Shown piece by piece: positions 53,026 through 62,019 of a DNA stretch of 64,000 nt. The notes beneath the pieces were generated by a model. The model was not told where the DNA came from and did not search any database. It saw only the letters and a list, made by a program, of their open reading frames with translations. The DNA comes from UBA1479 sp040221095. GTDB lineage: Bacteria; Pseudomonadota; Alphaproteobacteria; Rhodospirillales; Casp-alpha2. Position numbers and translations under genes: made by a program. The stretch lies in assembly GCA_040221095.1 (NCBI GenBank), contig JAVJVP010000004.1, positions 124,001-188,000 of the forward strand. The letters are read 5' to 3'. Each line of letters opens with the position of its first letter. Position 1 is the first letter of the stretch.

Positions 53026-54735
53026 ATGCCTGGCGCGACACAGTCCTCCGCCCCGGTGGAAATTCTGGTTTACGTGGAGGACCCCGGTGCCGCCAACATG
53101 GTTCTGGGGCTGGGTGCCGCCCTGCGAGCCGAAGGCGTACAATTGTCCCTCTATGCCGCAGGCGCGGCCCTGAACTATCTCCAGGACCGCGGAGAAGCCG
53201 TGCACGGCTTCAGCGATTCTGCCGATATCCCCCATTTTTTTGCCGAAGATGGACCGGGGCTGGTCGCCATCGGCACCTCGGAAAACCCGGAAACGCCCGC
53301 CTTCACCCTGGCCGACGCGGCGCGTGATCGCGGCATCCCGACCGTGTGTCTGATCGATGGGCCGAACAGCGCGGACCGGCGCCTTCGCGGGCGCGGCGAC
53401 GCCCCCCTGACCCATCTGACGGACTGGCTGCTGGTCGCCGACGACACGGTGCGCGCCGCCTTCATGGCGCTGGGCGTCGATGCGGGACGCATCCGCGTGA
53501 CCGGCAATCCGGCGTTCGACCGGGTGCGTGACGCGGGCGCCGCCCTGGCCGCGCGCGGCCGGGCCGCCCTGCGCCGCGAAGTGTTTCCTGGCCTTCCCGG
53601 CAACGGCCCCTTGATCCTGTTTCTCACCGAACTGTCCGACGGGCTTGACCCCGCTCAGTTCCAGCGCGGCCCGGACTATACCCTGCAAGGCCGGGGCGGC
53701 ACGGACGGCCGCACCGAGATCGTCCTGGAAGAACTGCTGGACGCCGCCGCCCGTATGGCGCCCGACGCCCATGTGGCGCTCCGCCTGCACCCCAAGACCC
53801 CCGCCAATCTGTACGCCGCCTATGACCGCGAAATCGCGGCGGTCAGCGCGGGCGGCAGTGCCCATGCGGCGGTGTTCGCCGCCGACCTCGTGGTCGGCCT
53901 GTCGACGTCGCTATTGGCCGAAGCCGCCGTCATGGGCGCCGCCGTGCTGTCCATCCTGCCCCGGGAAAGCGAAGCCCAATGGCTGGCCGGCGGGGAAAAC
54001 GGCCCGGTCCCGCATGTCACCACGCGCGCGGCCCTGTGCGGCGCCCTGGCCCATGCCCTGACCGATCCGGCGGGCTTCATGGCGGCGCGGGCCGCCGCCG
54101 CCCCGCGCTTCGCCGCCGCCGGGCGCATCGCCCGCGCCCTGGCCGCCGTGGCACGGGGCAAGCCCCCCGCCCCGGACGGAACCCTGCCTTATGTGCCGCC
54201 GGTTCTGGAGACCGCGCGCCTGATGCTGCAGCCGTTTCCGGACGACCTGTTGACCGATGCCTACGTGGGCTGGCTGAACGATCCCGAGGTCGTGCGCTAT
54301 TCCGAACAACGCCACATCACCCATACCTTGGAAAGCTGCCGTGATTTCATCGCCAGTTTCGCCGGTACGCCGAACGGCCTGTGGGCGATCCGCGACAAGA
54401 CGCGCGGGCTTTGCCATATCGGCAACATCTCGACGGAGGTCGATCCCCGCATGGGAACCGGCGACATCCGCATCCTGATCGGCGACCGCGCGGCCTGGGG
54501 CACCGGCCTGGGGGCACAGGCCTGGATGGCTGTGATGGCCCATCTGTTCGACGACCTGGGCCTCGCCCAGGTCACAGCGGGCACGCTCGCGGGCAACACC
54601 GGCATGCTGAAGGTCATGGAAAAAAGCGGTATGCGGGAGACCCATCGCCGTCCGGGTCCCACCCCGATCGATGGCCGCGCCATGGACGTCATATATGCCC
54701 GCCGCCGGGCACAGGATTGGCCGCCGGCGCGGTAA
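53026..54735 (+). CDS. GT-B-like domain fused to a PseH-type GNAT acetyltransferase
   Basis: This 569 aa protein has two parts. Residues 1-365 look like a GT-B or 2-epimerase/glycerophosphotransferase-like fold: ILVYVEDPGAANMVLGLG at the start, RLHPKTPANLY and VVGLSTSLLAEAAVMG. Residues about 390-560 form a GNAT domain (ETARLMLQPFPDD, VRYSEQRHITHTLESC, GLGAQAWMAVMAHLFDDLG), whose SEQRHITHT segment resembles PseH-type sugar N-acetyltransferases. A fused transferase could install and acetylate one sugar. The N-terminal reaction is uncertain. Confidence 0.75.
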   Translation: MPGATQSSAPVEILVYVEDPGAANMVLGLGAALRAEGVQLSLYAAGAALNYLQDRGEAVHGFSDSADIPHFFAEDGPGLVAIGTSENPETPAFTLADAARDRGIPTVCLIDGPNSADRRLRGRGDAPLTHLTDWLLVADDTVRAAFMALGVDAGRIRVTGNPAFDRVRDAGAALAARGRAALRREVFPGLPGNGPLILFLTELSDGLDPAQFQRGPDYTLQGRGGTDGRTEIVLEELLDAAARMAPDAHVALRLHPKTPANLYAAYDREIAAVSAGGSAHAAVFAADLVVGLSTSLLAEAAVMGAAVLSILPRESEAQWLAGGENGPVPHVTTRAALCGALAHALTDPAGFMAARAAAAPRFAAAGRIARALAAVARGKPPAPDGTLPYVPPVLETARLMLQPFPDDLLTDAYVGWLNDPEVVRYSEQRHITHTLESCRDFIASFAGTPNGLWAIRDKTRGLCHIGNISTEVDPRMGTGDIRILIGDRAAWGTGLGAQAWMAVMAHLFDDLGLAQVTAGTLAGNTGMLKVMEKSGMRETHRRPGPTPIDGRAMDVIYARRRAQDWPPAR

Positions 54736-54751
54736 CTTCTTTCCCCCTACC

Positions 54752-54766
54752 GGTCAAAAATTGCCG
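54752..54766 (+). promoter_or_regulatory. 6-3-6 inverted repeat (FlbD/ftr-like) upstream of fliK
   Basis: GGTCAA, AAA, TTGCCG: one mismatch between the arms at the third base of the left arm. It lies 86 bases before the sigma54 promoter at 54852, a usual enhancer distance. Confidence 0.48.
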
Positions 54767-54851
54767 GGTCAGCCCGGTATTGCCCAGTTCATCCGGCATT
54801 CATTTTAAAATTTATTGTTGTTTTTCAGCCCATTGACGATTTCCCGTCAAT

Positions 54852-54867
54852 TGGCCCGATGCTTGCT
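54852..54867 (+). promoter_or_regulatory. Sigma54 promoter of fliK-flgD-flgE
   Basis: TGGCCC, five bases (GATGC), then TTGCT, with GG and GC twelve bases apart. Transcription would begin near 54878, about 59 bases before the fliK ATG. Confidence 0.85.
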
Positions 54868-54936
54868 CATGACTTTCGCGGAGCAGAACGCCCGATTTTT
54901 GGATCGATAGCCAACGAAGCGTAAGGAATGAGCACG

Positions 54937-56760
54937 ATGGATCACATTACGGCCACAAGTTCGGGTATTGCAGGAGTAGGCGCGCCGCGTCAGGCGGGAC
55001 GTTTCGCCACTCACTCGCAACTGTTCGACACGTTCCAGGCCCTGGTCATGGACATGCAGGGCAAGATCATGGATCCGTCCAAGACCCAGCAGGTCGCGGC
55101 GCGCGATGTCGCCCGCATGGACCGGCCCTCCGACAACCGCCAGGAAAGCTATCGCGACCGTTCCGCCTCACGCGGCGTCGAACGGACGGAAGCGGACCCG
55201 ACCTCGCGTTATCAGGAACGCAAACGTCAGTTCGGCGACGACCACGCCGTCAGCCAGAGCGACGATGCCGGCCGCGGTTATAGCGATGACCGCCGCGCCG
55301 ACCCGTCCGACGTCAGCGCCGCCGACCGCAACACCCAGGCCGATAACGACCGCGGCAACTCCGACGGCCGACGCCAGGACGCCGTCAACCGCGACGGAAA
55401 CGCCGACCGTGGCGACAAGGTTCAAGGTTCGGACGACCAGTCGGGCACGCAGGCAGCCAATGCGGGCGCCGATTCAGGCAATGGCAATCAGGCCGGCACG
55501 CAGCCGCAGGCCCAGAACCAGGGCGAAAACGCATCTCTGGTTCAGGCCTCTCTCGCCGGCAGCCAGGTCGACGCCATTCTGACCACCCTCGCCACCCAGG
55601 CTCCGGGACAGGACACCGCCAAGCAGGTGTCGCAGATCGCCCAGTCGATTGGCGACAATGTCGTGGAGGCGGTCAAAGCCGATCCGCAGGCCGGTCAGAA
55701 CCAGCGTGCCCTGAACCATGAATTGATTCGCGCCAACCAGCAGGCGCAGCAGATCCGCAACATCGCGAACCTTCAGACCAACGGACAAGCCAACGGGGAC
55801 GGCGCCAAGCAGGCCGAGTCGCTTCTGCAGGCCCAGGCCGGCAAGATTGCCGAGGCCGTGGGTGGTGATGCCAAACTGACGGTGAACGTCAACGTTCAGG
55901 ACAACGCGGCCATGGCCAATGGCCGGCCGCTGTCGGCCCTGAGCGCGGCGTCCGCCCTGGCAAGCAGCCAGCAGCAGTCGGCGCAGTCGGGTCAACAGGC
56001 GCAGAACGCGCAGCAGGCCCAGATCCAGAACCCGATCGCCCAGGCCGCCATGGTCCAGAGCCACCAGAATCCGGTGCAGGGACAGGCCGCGCAAGTTCAG
56101 GCTCAGACCGGCCCGGCGGCCCAGGCCCAGACCGCGGCACAGCTCACCGCCGACGCCAAGGGTCCGGTGCAGGCATCGTCCGGCGCGTCGAATGCGGGAA
56201 CGCACGGCGCCAATACTTCGGGTGACGGCAACGCCACCCAGGCCAACGGCAATGCCGGCCAGACTCAATCCGCGCATCAGGCCCAGCAGGCCCACAAGGC
56301 GGCACCGCAACAGCAGCCCCAGAACGCCGCCAAGAACAAGGTGGTGGATCAGGTCACCGTGCAGATCAACAAGGCGATCAAGGCCGGGGCCGACAAGATC
56401 AGCATCCGGCTGTATCCGCAGCATCTCGGCCGCGTCGAAGTGCGCCTTGAAGTTGCCCACGACGGCCGCACGGTCGCCATGGTGACCGCCGACAAGCCGG
56501 AAACGCTGGAAATGCTGCGCCGCGATTCCGACCAGCTTTCGAAGGCCTTGCAGGATGCGGGCCTGGACATGCAGTCCGGTGACCTGAGCTACAACCTCAA
56601 GGGTCAGGACGACGGCAGCAAGCAACAGAATGTCGCCTCCGGCAAGACCGACGGCGAAGAAGTCGAGGATGACACTCTTGCATCCGACGTCATGGATACG
56701 GCCGTGGCCGCCCACGAAATGGGCGTTCTCCACAACGGCCGGATCGACGTCAGGGCGTAA
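54937..56760 (+). CDS. fliK: Flagellar hook-length control protein FliK
   Basis: The ATG at 54937 (MDHITATSSG) has AAGGA at a proper distance; an ATG at 54928 directly abuts it. The 607 aa product is Gln/Ala/Asp-rich and low in complexity over residues 50-460, with many Gln-Ala runs, typical of the flexible ruler. The C-terminal Flg_hook domain is clear: KISIRLYPQHLGRVEVRLEV followed by VAMVTADKPETLEMLRRDSD. FliK sets hook length and switches export specificity. It heads the fliK-flgD-flgE operon. Confidence 0.93.
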   Translation: MDHITATSSGIAGVGAPRQAGRFATHSQLFDTFQALVMDMQGKIMDPSKTQQVAARDVARMDRPSDNRQESYRDRSASRGVERTEADPTSRYQERKRQFGDDHAVSQSDDAGRGYSDDRRADPSDVSAADRNTQADNDRGNSDGRRQDAVNRDGNADRGDKVQGSDDQSGTQAANAGADSGNGNQAGTQPQAQNQGENASLVQASLAGSQVDAILTTLATQAPGQDTAKQVSQIAQSIGDNVVEAVKADPQAGQNQRALNHELIRANQQAQQIRNIANLQTNGQANGDGAKQAESLLQAQAGKIAEAVGGDAKLTVNVNVQDNAAMANGRPLSALSAASALASSQQQSAQSGQQAQNAQQAQIQNPIAQAAMVQSHQNPVQGQAAQVQAQTGPAAQAQTAAQLTADAKGPVQASSGASNAGTHGANTSGDGNATQANGNAGQTQSAHQAQQAHKAAPQQQPQNAAKNKVVDQVTVQINKAIKAGADKISIRLYPQHLGRVEVRLEVAHDGRTVAMVTADKPETLEMLRRDSDQLSKALQDAGLDMQSGDLSYNLKGQDDGSKQQNVASGKTDGEEVEDDTLASDVMDTAVAAHEMGVLHNGRIDVRA

Positions 56761-56804
56761 GGGATAGTCCCGGCGAAACAGGCCAAGGGATAGGAAACGG
56801 ATCA

Positions 56805-57518
56805 ATGTCCATCATCAACGGCATTTCAGGCTCGGTTAACACCGACACACGGTCGGGGCAAAGCGCCCAGGGCCTGGAAGAGGACCTGAACCGTTTTCTG
56901 ACCCTGCTGACGACCCAGTTGCAGCACCAGGATCCGCTTGATCCCATGGACGCGACGCAGTTCACCTCGCAGCTCGTGCAGTTTGCCAGCGTGGAACAGC
57001 AGATTTACCAGAACTCAAACCTGGAAAAGCTGCTCGCCCTGCAGGAAACCAACAAGCTCGCGAGCCTCGTCGATTTCATGGACAACGTCGTCGAAATCGA
57101 AAGCCAGGACCTGGTTCTCGACGAAGGCTCCGCCCGTTTCACCTACAGCATTCCGGTCGGCTCCGTTCAGTCCAAGATCACCATCTCCGACATGAGCGGC
57201 AAGCAGGTGTTCACCATCGACGGATCGAACGACCCGGGCATTCACGCCGTGGAATGGGACGGCACGTCCAACAACGGCCAGCAGCTACCGGACGGTCTCT
57301 ACCGGACGCAGGTCACGACCTTCGACCGCCAGGGCAAACTGCTAGACGTGTTCCACACCACCTTCGGCCGCGTCACGGGCGCCGGCGTGGTGGACGGCAA
57401 GACGACCCTGTTCATCGGACCGCTGCGCGTCGATCAGGACAGCGTCCTGTCGGTGCAGAAGCCGGAGAAGACGCCGACGGCAACCGTGCCGGACCCGGAA
57501 CCGGAAGCCGCAATCTAA
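56805..57518 (+). CDS. flgD: Flagellar hook-capping protein FlgD
   Basis: This 237 aa protein has the N-terminal FlgD signature LEEDLNRFLTLLTTQLQHQDPLDPMD followed by FTSQLVQFASVEQQI. The C-terminal part has the FlgD FN3/Tudor-like layout with AVEWDGTSNNGQQLPDGLYR. FlgD caps the growing hook and is lost after assembly. It lies 45 bases after fliK and 104 bases before flgE. Confidence 0.96.
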   Translation: MSIINGISGSVNTDTRSGQSAQGLEEDLNRFLTLLTTQLQHQDPLDPMDATQFTSQLVQFASVEQQIYQNSNLEKLLALQETNKLASLVDFMDNVVEIESQDLVLDEGSARFTYSIPVGSVQSKITISDMSGKQVFTIDGSNDPGIHAVEWDGTSNNGQQLPDGLYRTQVTTFDRQGKLLDVFHTTFGRVTGAGVVDGKTTLFIGPLRVDQDSVLSVQKPEKTPTATVPDPEPEAAI

Positions 57519-57622
57519 GGACATGTACTGACGGCCTCGACCCCGAGGCATGAAACGAATTTCTAGGACTGACGACAGCCGGATTTGGAACCCTTCCACC
57601 GGCATTGTAAGGAGGACGTAAA

Positions 57623-60025
57623 ATGGGTCTTTTTGGTGCACTTAGTTCGGGCGTGTCGGGTCTTACCGCGCAGTCCAGCGCCATGGGCGCCATCGCCGAT
57701 AACATCACGAACGTGAACACGATCGGTTACAAGGGTACGCAGGTCAACTTCCAGACCCTCGTCACCCGGCAGACCTCGTCGACGTTCTTCTCGGCCGGTG
57801 GTGTCCAGTCCAAGCCCCGAACGGATGCCGGCATCCAGGGCCTGCTGCAATCCTCCACGTCGCAGACCGATCTCGGCATCTCGGGCCAGGGCTTCTTCGT
57901 GGTCAACGAAGCGGCGGTGCCTTCACTTTCCAACGAATTCCTGTACACGCGGGCGGGCCAGTTCTTCCAGGACAACAACGGCTTCCTGCGCAACACGTCG
58001 GGCTTCTACCTGCAGGCCTTCCCCGTGGATGCGGACGGCAACATCACCCCCAACAACCCGGACATCCTGATCGCCAACACCAACGTCATCTCGACGGACT
58101 TCCTGACCACGGTCAACCTGAACCGGGTCGGCGGCACGGCGACGGCGACCACGGGCATCTCGGTCGGCGCCAACCTACCGGCCAGCGCAACCGCCGGCCA
58201 GACGCACCGCTCGGACGTGCAGTTCTTCGACTCGCTTGGTAGCGCGCGCACGATTTCATTCCAGTACACGCGCGAAGGCCGCGACAACCAATGGGGCCTC
58301 GCGGTCGATCCGCCCTCCGGCACGGATGTCCTGACGCTGGAAGACACCAACGGCAATGCCTTCGACAGCCGCGGCCAGGTGCAATTCGATGCCATTCCGG
58401 CCAACCGCTCGTCGATCACCATCGACAGCATCGAATACCAATTCCAGAACTTCGGCACGCTGACGGCCAGCACCGGCACCACGTTGACCTTCAACGACGG
58501 CACCGGCCCGAGTGGTGGTGACGAAATCCTGGCGTCCAGCACCTCGGCATTCGCGGCCCTGGCCGTGGGCGATAGAATCACGATCGCCGGCACCACCGGT
58601 ACCAACGCCGACGGCACCTTTACCATTACGGCCAAAAACAGCGACCAGTCGATCGAAGTCGCCGGCGGTTCTTTCACTGCCTCCGTCGCAGCCATGAACG
58701 CGACCGCTACGGTCACCGTTGTGGATCAGGCTGCGGTGAAGATCGTCAATACGTCATCCTCCACCACCACGGCCAATTACGTCACCCAATTGGTCGCCAA
58801 GGTGAAGGCGTCGGATTCCGACTATGCCGATCACGGCGGATACACCAACACGCGGATTTCCGTCTCGCCATTCAACGCCTCGACCGTACGGTTTAACGAA
58901 GATGGGACCGGTTCGATCACGGTCGACCCGTCCGGCCTTCTGACATCTGCGGGCGCGGCTGCGACCAAGCAGCAAAGCTCGTTCACGGTACGCCAAGTCG
59001 ACAACCTGTATCAGGATCATTTCCAGTTCACGTTCGACGCCGTGCCGGCGGAAGATGAACTTCTGACCATCAACGGGGTCACTTACGAATTCGATGGCAA
59101 CGCTTCCGGCGCACTGACCGGTGATGTCGCGGTTACCGTGGTCGCCGGTTCCACGACCGCTGCGAACATCGACACCTTCCTGGATAACCTGCAATCGGCC
59201 ATCGAAGCCAACGACCCGAGTTTCGCCACCGGCGCCAGCACGGTGCGGCTGCGGGCGAACAATCTGACGGGCCTCAGCGCCAACTTCAGCCAGTTCGACA
59301 CCCTGGTCCTCGATGTGTTGCCGACCGGATCTTATAACGTCGAGTTCGGTGCGGGCTTTACGAACCTTCCTGACACGCCGAGTGGCGGCACCCCGACCGA
59401 TGCCTCAGGCAATGACCTGCAGGCTGCTTCGCCCTTCGCGATCAACAAGACCGCCGCCATCACCTTCGATTCCTCGGGCCTCCCGTCGAATATCGTGGTG
59501 AAGGAAATCGAGATGCTCGGTTTCTCCAACGGTGCCGCCAACTTCGATGATGATCCGGCGAACACGGACCAGATCAGCCTGGATTTCGGGACCGTCGGCA
59601 TCGCCGATGGCCTGACCCAGTTCGGTGATGAATTCACCCCGGGCTTCATCGAACAGGACGGCTCGCAGTTCGGTACCTTCGCTGGGATCACGGTGCGGGA
59701 AGACGGCCTGATCACGGCCCTGTTCGACAACGGCGAAACCCGCCCGGTGTTCAAGATCCCGATCGCCACCTTCGTCAACGTCAACGAGTTGGGGTCGCGT
59801 ACAGGTAACGTGTTCAACTCGACCCAGGCATCGGGCGACCCGACCCTGCGGTCGGCGAACTCAGGCCCCGCCGGCGCCATCACCCAGTCGGCGTTGGAAG
59901 CCTCGACGGTCGACATCGGGGAAGAGTTCACCAAGATGATCGTCGTGCAGCGGGCCTTCTCCGCCGCCACCAAGATCATCACCACGGCGGATGAAATGCT
60001 CGACGAACTGGTCCGGCTTCGCTAA
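57623..60025 (+). CDS. flgE: Flagellar hook protein FlgE (second, long copy)
   Basis: This 800 aa protein has the N-terminal MGLFGALSSGVSGLTAQSSA and NITNVNTIGYKGTQVNFQ motifs, and the C-terminal EASTVDIGEEFTKMIVVQRAFSAATKII helix. It is longer than most hook proteins. Residues about 290-372 contain one beta unit (VGDRITIAGTTGTNADGTFT) related to the repeats in FlgL and in the first FlgE. A strong AAGGAGGA site precedes the ATG. Its position after fliK and flgD marks it as the main hook protein. A terminator follows at 60059. Confidence 0.96.
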   Translation: MGLFGALSSGVSGLTAQSSAMGAIADNITNVNTIGYKGTQVNFQTLVTRQTSSTFFSAGGVQSKPRTDAGIQGLLQSSTSQTDLGISGQGFFVVNEAAVPSLSNEFLYTRAGQFFQDNNGFLRNTSGFYLQAFPVDADGNITPNNPDILIANTNVISTDFLTTVNLNRVGGTATATTGISVGANLPASATAGQTHRSDVQFFDSLGSARTISFQYTREGRDNQWGLAVDPPSGTDVLTLEDTNGNAFDSRGQVQFDAIPANRSSITIDSIEYQFQNFGTLTASTGTTLTFNDGTGPSGGDEILASSTSAFAALAVGDRITIAGTTGTNADGTFTITAKNSDQSIEVAGGSFTASVAAMNATATVTVVDQAAVKIVNTSSSTTTANYVTQLVAKVKASDSDYADHGGYTNTRISVSPFNASTVRFNEDGTGSITVDPSGLLTSAGAAATKQQSSFTVRQVDNLYQDHFQFTFDAVPAEDELLTINGVTYEFDGNASGALTGDVAVTVVAGSTTAANIDTFLDNLQSAIEANDPSFATGASTVRLRANNLTGLSANFSQFDTLVLDVLPTGSYNVEFGAGFTNLPDTPSGGTPTDASGNDLQAASPFAINKTAAITFDSSGLPSNIVVKEIEMLGFSNGAANFDDDPANTDQISLDFGTVGIADGLTQFGDEFTPGFIEQDGSQFGTFAGITVREDGLITALFDNGETRPVFKIPIATFVNVNELGSRTGNVFNSTQASGDPTLRSANSGPAGAITQSALEASTVDIGEEFTKMIVVQRAFSAATKIITTADEMLDELVRLR

Positions 60026-60058
60026 CCCGTAACGGTTGGCTAGTCGCCGGCAACGAAT

Positions 60059-60103
60059 AAAGGCCCCGGCACCGCAGAAAGCGCGGTTTCCGGGGCCTTT
60101 TTC
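60059..60103 (+). terminator. Rho-independent terminator after flgE
   Basis: AGGCCCCGG (60061-60069) pairs with CCGGGGCCT (60090-60098), with an inner CCGC/GCGG stem, and is followed by TTTTT. It ends the fliK-flgD-flgE operon. Confidence 0.92.
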
Positions 60104-60145
60104 CTGACCGTCCCCCCGTGGGAACAAGCCCGTAATCCGGGAAAG

Positions 60146-60174
60146 TTAGCGCGGCTCTTTAGCCTTTCTTTAAC
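60146..60174 (+). promoter_or_regulatory. CtrA-like box inside a 28-base repeat, copy 1
   Basis: TTAG, seven bases (CCTTTCT), TTAAC at 60159-60174 is one mismatch from the CtrA motif. It is the end of a 28-base element (60146-60173) that recurs at 62881-62908 with 25 of 28 bases identical. It lies in the 513-base gap 60026-60538 that precedes the GT2-cytidylyltransferase gene. I see no gene in that gap; the in-frame upstream extension of that gene does not look protein-like. Confidence 0.6.
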
Positions 60175-60538
60175 AATAAATCGCAACATATACGCGGCGT
60201 GGAATCTTTCCACCCATGCTGTTCGTAGTGGAAGCGATTTGCAAATGTATCGAAACCAAGGCAAAAATGCTGTCCCCCCTTGGGCAATCGACAAGACGGA
60301 GACAAATCGGGTTGATCTTACGCAGGGCATTTCCAGCCCGATGCGTTCATTTCTGCAAACAGTCGAAAGGCCGCCTCAAGCGGCGCCCCGATGGGCCTCG
60401 GCTCCCTGCTTGGCCGAAAGCCAATTCCGCTTTCCATACCAGATCCAGGCGCCCCTTGATGTTCAGTCGATTGATCTTTGTCCGACCTTTACAAGCCTGC
60501 CGCCCGAATGTTCTCCGGCGGCCGCGACGGGACGAAAC

Positions 60539-61999
60539 ATGAAAAACGATCATTCGCAGTCAGGCGCTGGGGCGGGGAATCACCGTCTATCGCAAACGCA
60601 GGCGTTTCATCGTCCCAAAGTCAGTGTCTACATCCCCACGCGCAACTACGGCCGCTTCATGAGAGAGGCCATCGATAGCGTTTTCAGTCAAACCATGGAT
60701 GACTGGGAGATATTGATTTTCCTCGATTGCCCGATGGACGAAAGCGAAGAGATCGCATGGCATTACGCGCAGATCGCGCCGAACAAGGTTCGGGTCTTCA
60801 AGAACGAAGAGGCACGAGGCCTGCAGTATTGCGCCAACCGCGCGATTCAGGAGGCAAGGGGCGATTTCATCATGCGCCTGGATGCCGATGACTACCTTGA
60901 TGAAAATGCCCTGCTGGTGCTGTCGGCCTATCTCATAAAGAACCCAGAAATCGCTCTGGTGTATCCCAACTACTTCTACGTCGGCGAAGGCGGGGAACTC
61001 ATTGATGTCGATATCCGCAAAAAGATCGGACGCGAGGTCAAGGTCCTAGACCTGCCGGCCCACGGCGCCTGCACGATGATCCGAAAGCGGGTGCTGAAAT
61101 CGATCGGCGGTTATGACGAAAGCCTCAAGGCGCAGGACGGATATGACATCTGGCTGAGGATTGTCGGGCGCTATCCGGTCGCCAACGTCAGCACGCCTTT
61201 GTTCTTTTACCGCCAACACGGGGCCTCGCTCAGCCGCGACACCAATCTGATCCTGTCCGCGCAATCGGAAATCCGGGCGGCCCACGTCAATCGCAGCAGC
61301 CGGCGGCAGAACGGTGTCCAACTCACGACCCTGGGATTGATCGGCGCCAAGTACAGCTATCCCGGGTTGCCGGGACTGGCGCTCCGGGAAATCAAGGGCA
61401 AACCCCTGATCGATTACACCGTGGATGTCGCGCGCAACAGCGAAGTGTTCGACCAAATCGTCGTCACGACGGATGCCCAGGAAGTGATCGAATACTGTGA
61501 AAAGCGTCACCCGGACATTCTGGTGATAAGGCGCCCGCCGGAACTTTGCGACGATTTTGCCAAGGCGGAGCACGTCATTCACCACGCGCTGGAAGACCTG
61601 GAGGCGGTTCATGGCAAGAACCCGGACATCGTCGCCTTCATCAATTCGAATGCGCCTTTGTTAACCGCCGACCATGTCAAGAACGCGGTCAACACGCTGC
61701 AAGTTCACAACACTGACAGTGTCGTCAGCGTATACGAAGATTCCGACTTCCATTACATTCACGGCTCGAACGGCCTTACGCCGGTTTCTCGAGATCGGCA
61801 CATGCAGCTTCGATTTGAACGCGATGCCCTTTATGCGGACAATCGGGCCATCCGGGTCGCCTGGAGAGAAGCGATCACAAAGGATAGTTTTCGCGGCTCC
61901 CGTGTCGGCCATTTTCTGATGCCCATGCTCCACAGTTACCGGATCCGTACTGTGGAAGATTTCCAACTGGTTCGCCTGATCATCGAAAACGTTTTGTGA
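60539..61999 (+). CDS. GT2 glycosyltransferase fused to a NeuA-like cytidylyltransferase
   Basis: From ATG 60539 the protein is 486 aa. Residues about 28-250 are GT-A/GT2: VSVYIPTRNYGRFMREAID, the DxD-type motif MRLDADDYLDE near 112 and QDGYDIWLRI near 200. Residues about 264-486 resemble CMP-sugar synthetases (PGLALREIKGKPLIDYTVD, QIVVTTDAQEVIEYCEK, FINSNAPLLTADHV). The usual N-terminal RxxSxRxPxKN loop is changed to GAKYSYPGLPG. A NeuB-like gene follows 20 bases later, so the pair may make, activate and transfer a nonulosonic acid. An upstream in-frame start is possible but unlikely. Confidence 0.82.
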   Translation: MKNDHSQSGAGAGNHRLSQTQAFHRPKVSVYIPTRNYGRFMREAIDSVFSQTMDDWEILIFLDCPMDESEEIAWHYAQIAPNKVRVFKNEEARGLQYCANRAIQEARGDFIMRLDADDYLDENALLVLSAYLIKNPEIALVYPNYFYVGEGGELIDVDIRKKIGREVKVLDLPAHGACTMIRKRVLKSIGGYDESLKAQDGYDIWLRIVGRYPVANVSTPLFFYRQHGASLSRDTNLILSAQSEIRAAHVNRSSRRQNGVQLTTLGLIGAKYSYPGLPGLALREIKGKPLIDYTVDVARNSEVFDQIVVTTDAQEVIEYCEKRHPDILVIRRPPELCDDFAKAEHVIHHALEDLEAVHGKNPDIVAFINSNAPLLTADHVKNAVNTLQVHNTDSVVSVYEDSDFHYIHGSNGLTPVSRDRHMQLRFERDALYADNRAIRVAWREAITKDSFRGSRVGHFLMPMLHSYRIRTVEDFQLVRLIIENVL

Positions 62000-62019
62000 C
62001 ATCAACAAGGTAAACTCCA

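Noticed and set aside
55474..56805. 443 aa minus-strand open frame opposite fliK
   Set aside because: It is the antisense of a Gln/Ala-rich repetitive coding region and is Leu/Gly-rich by reverse complement; fliK has a clear C-terminal domain.
60239..60538. In-frame N-terminal extension of the GT2-cytidylyltransferase protein
   Set aside because: It would start at TTG without a ribosome site, its sequence is not domain-like, and the family domain begins about 28 residues after ATG 60539.
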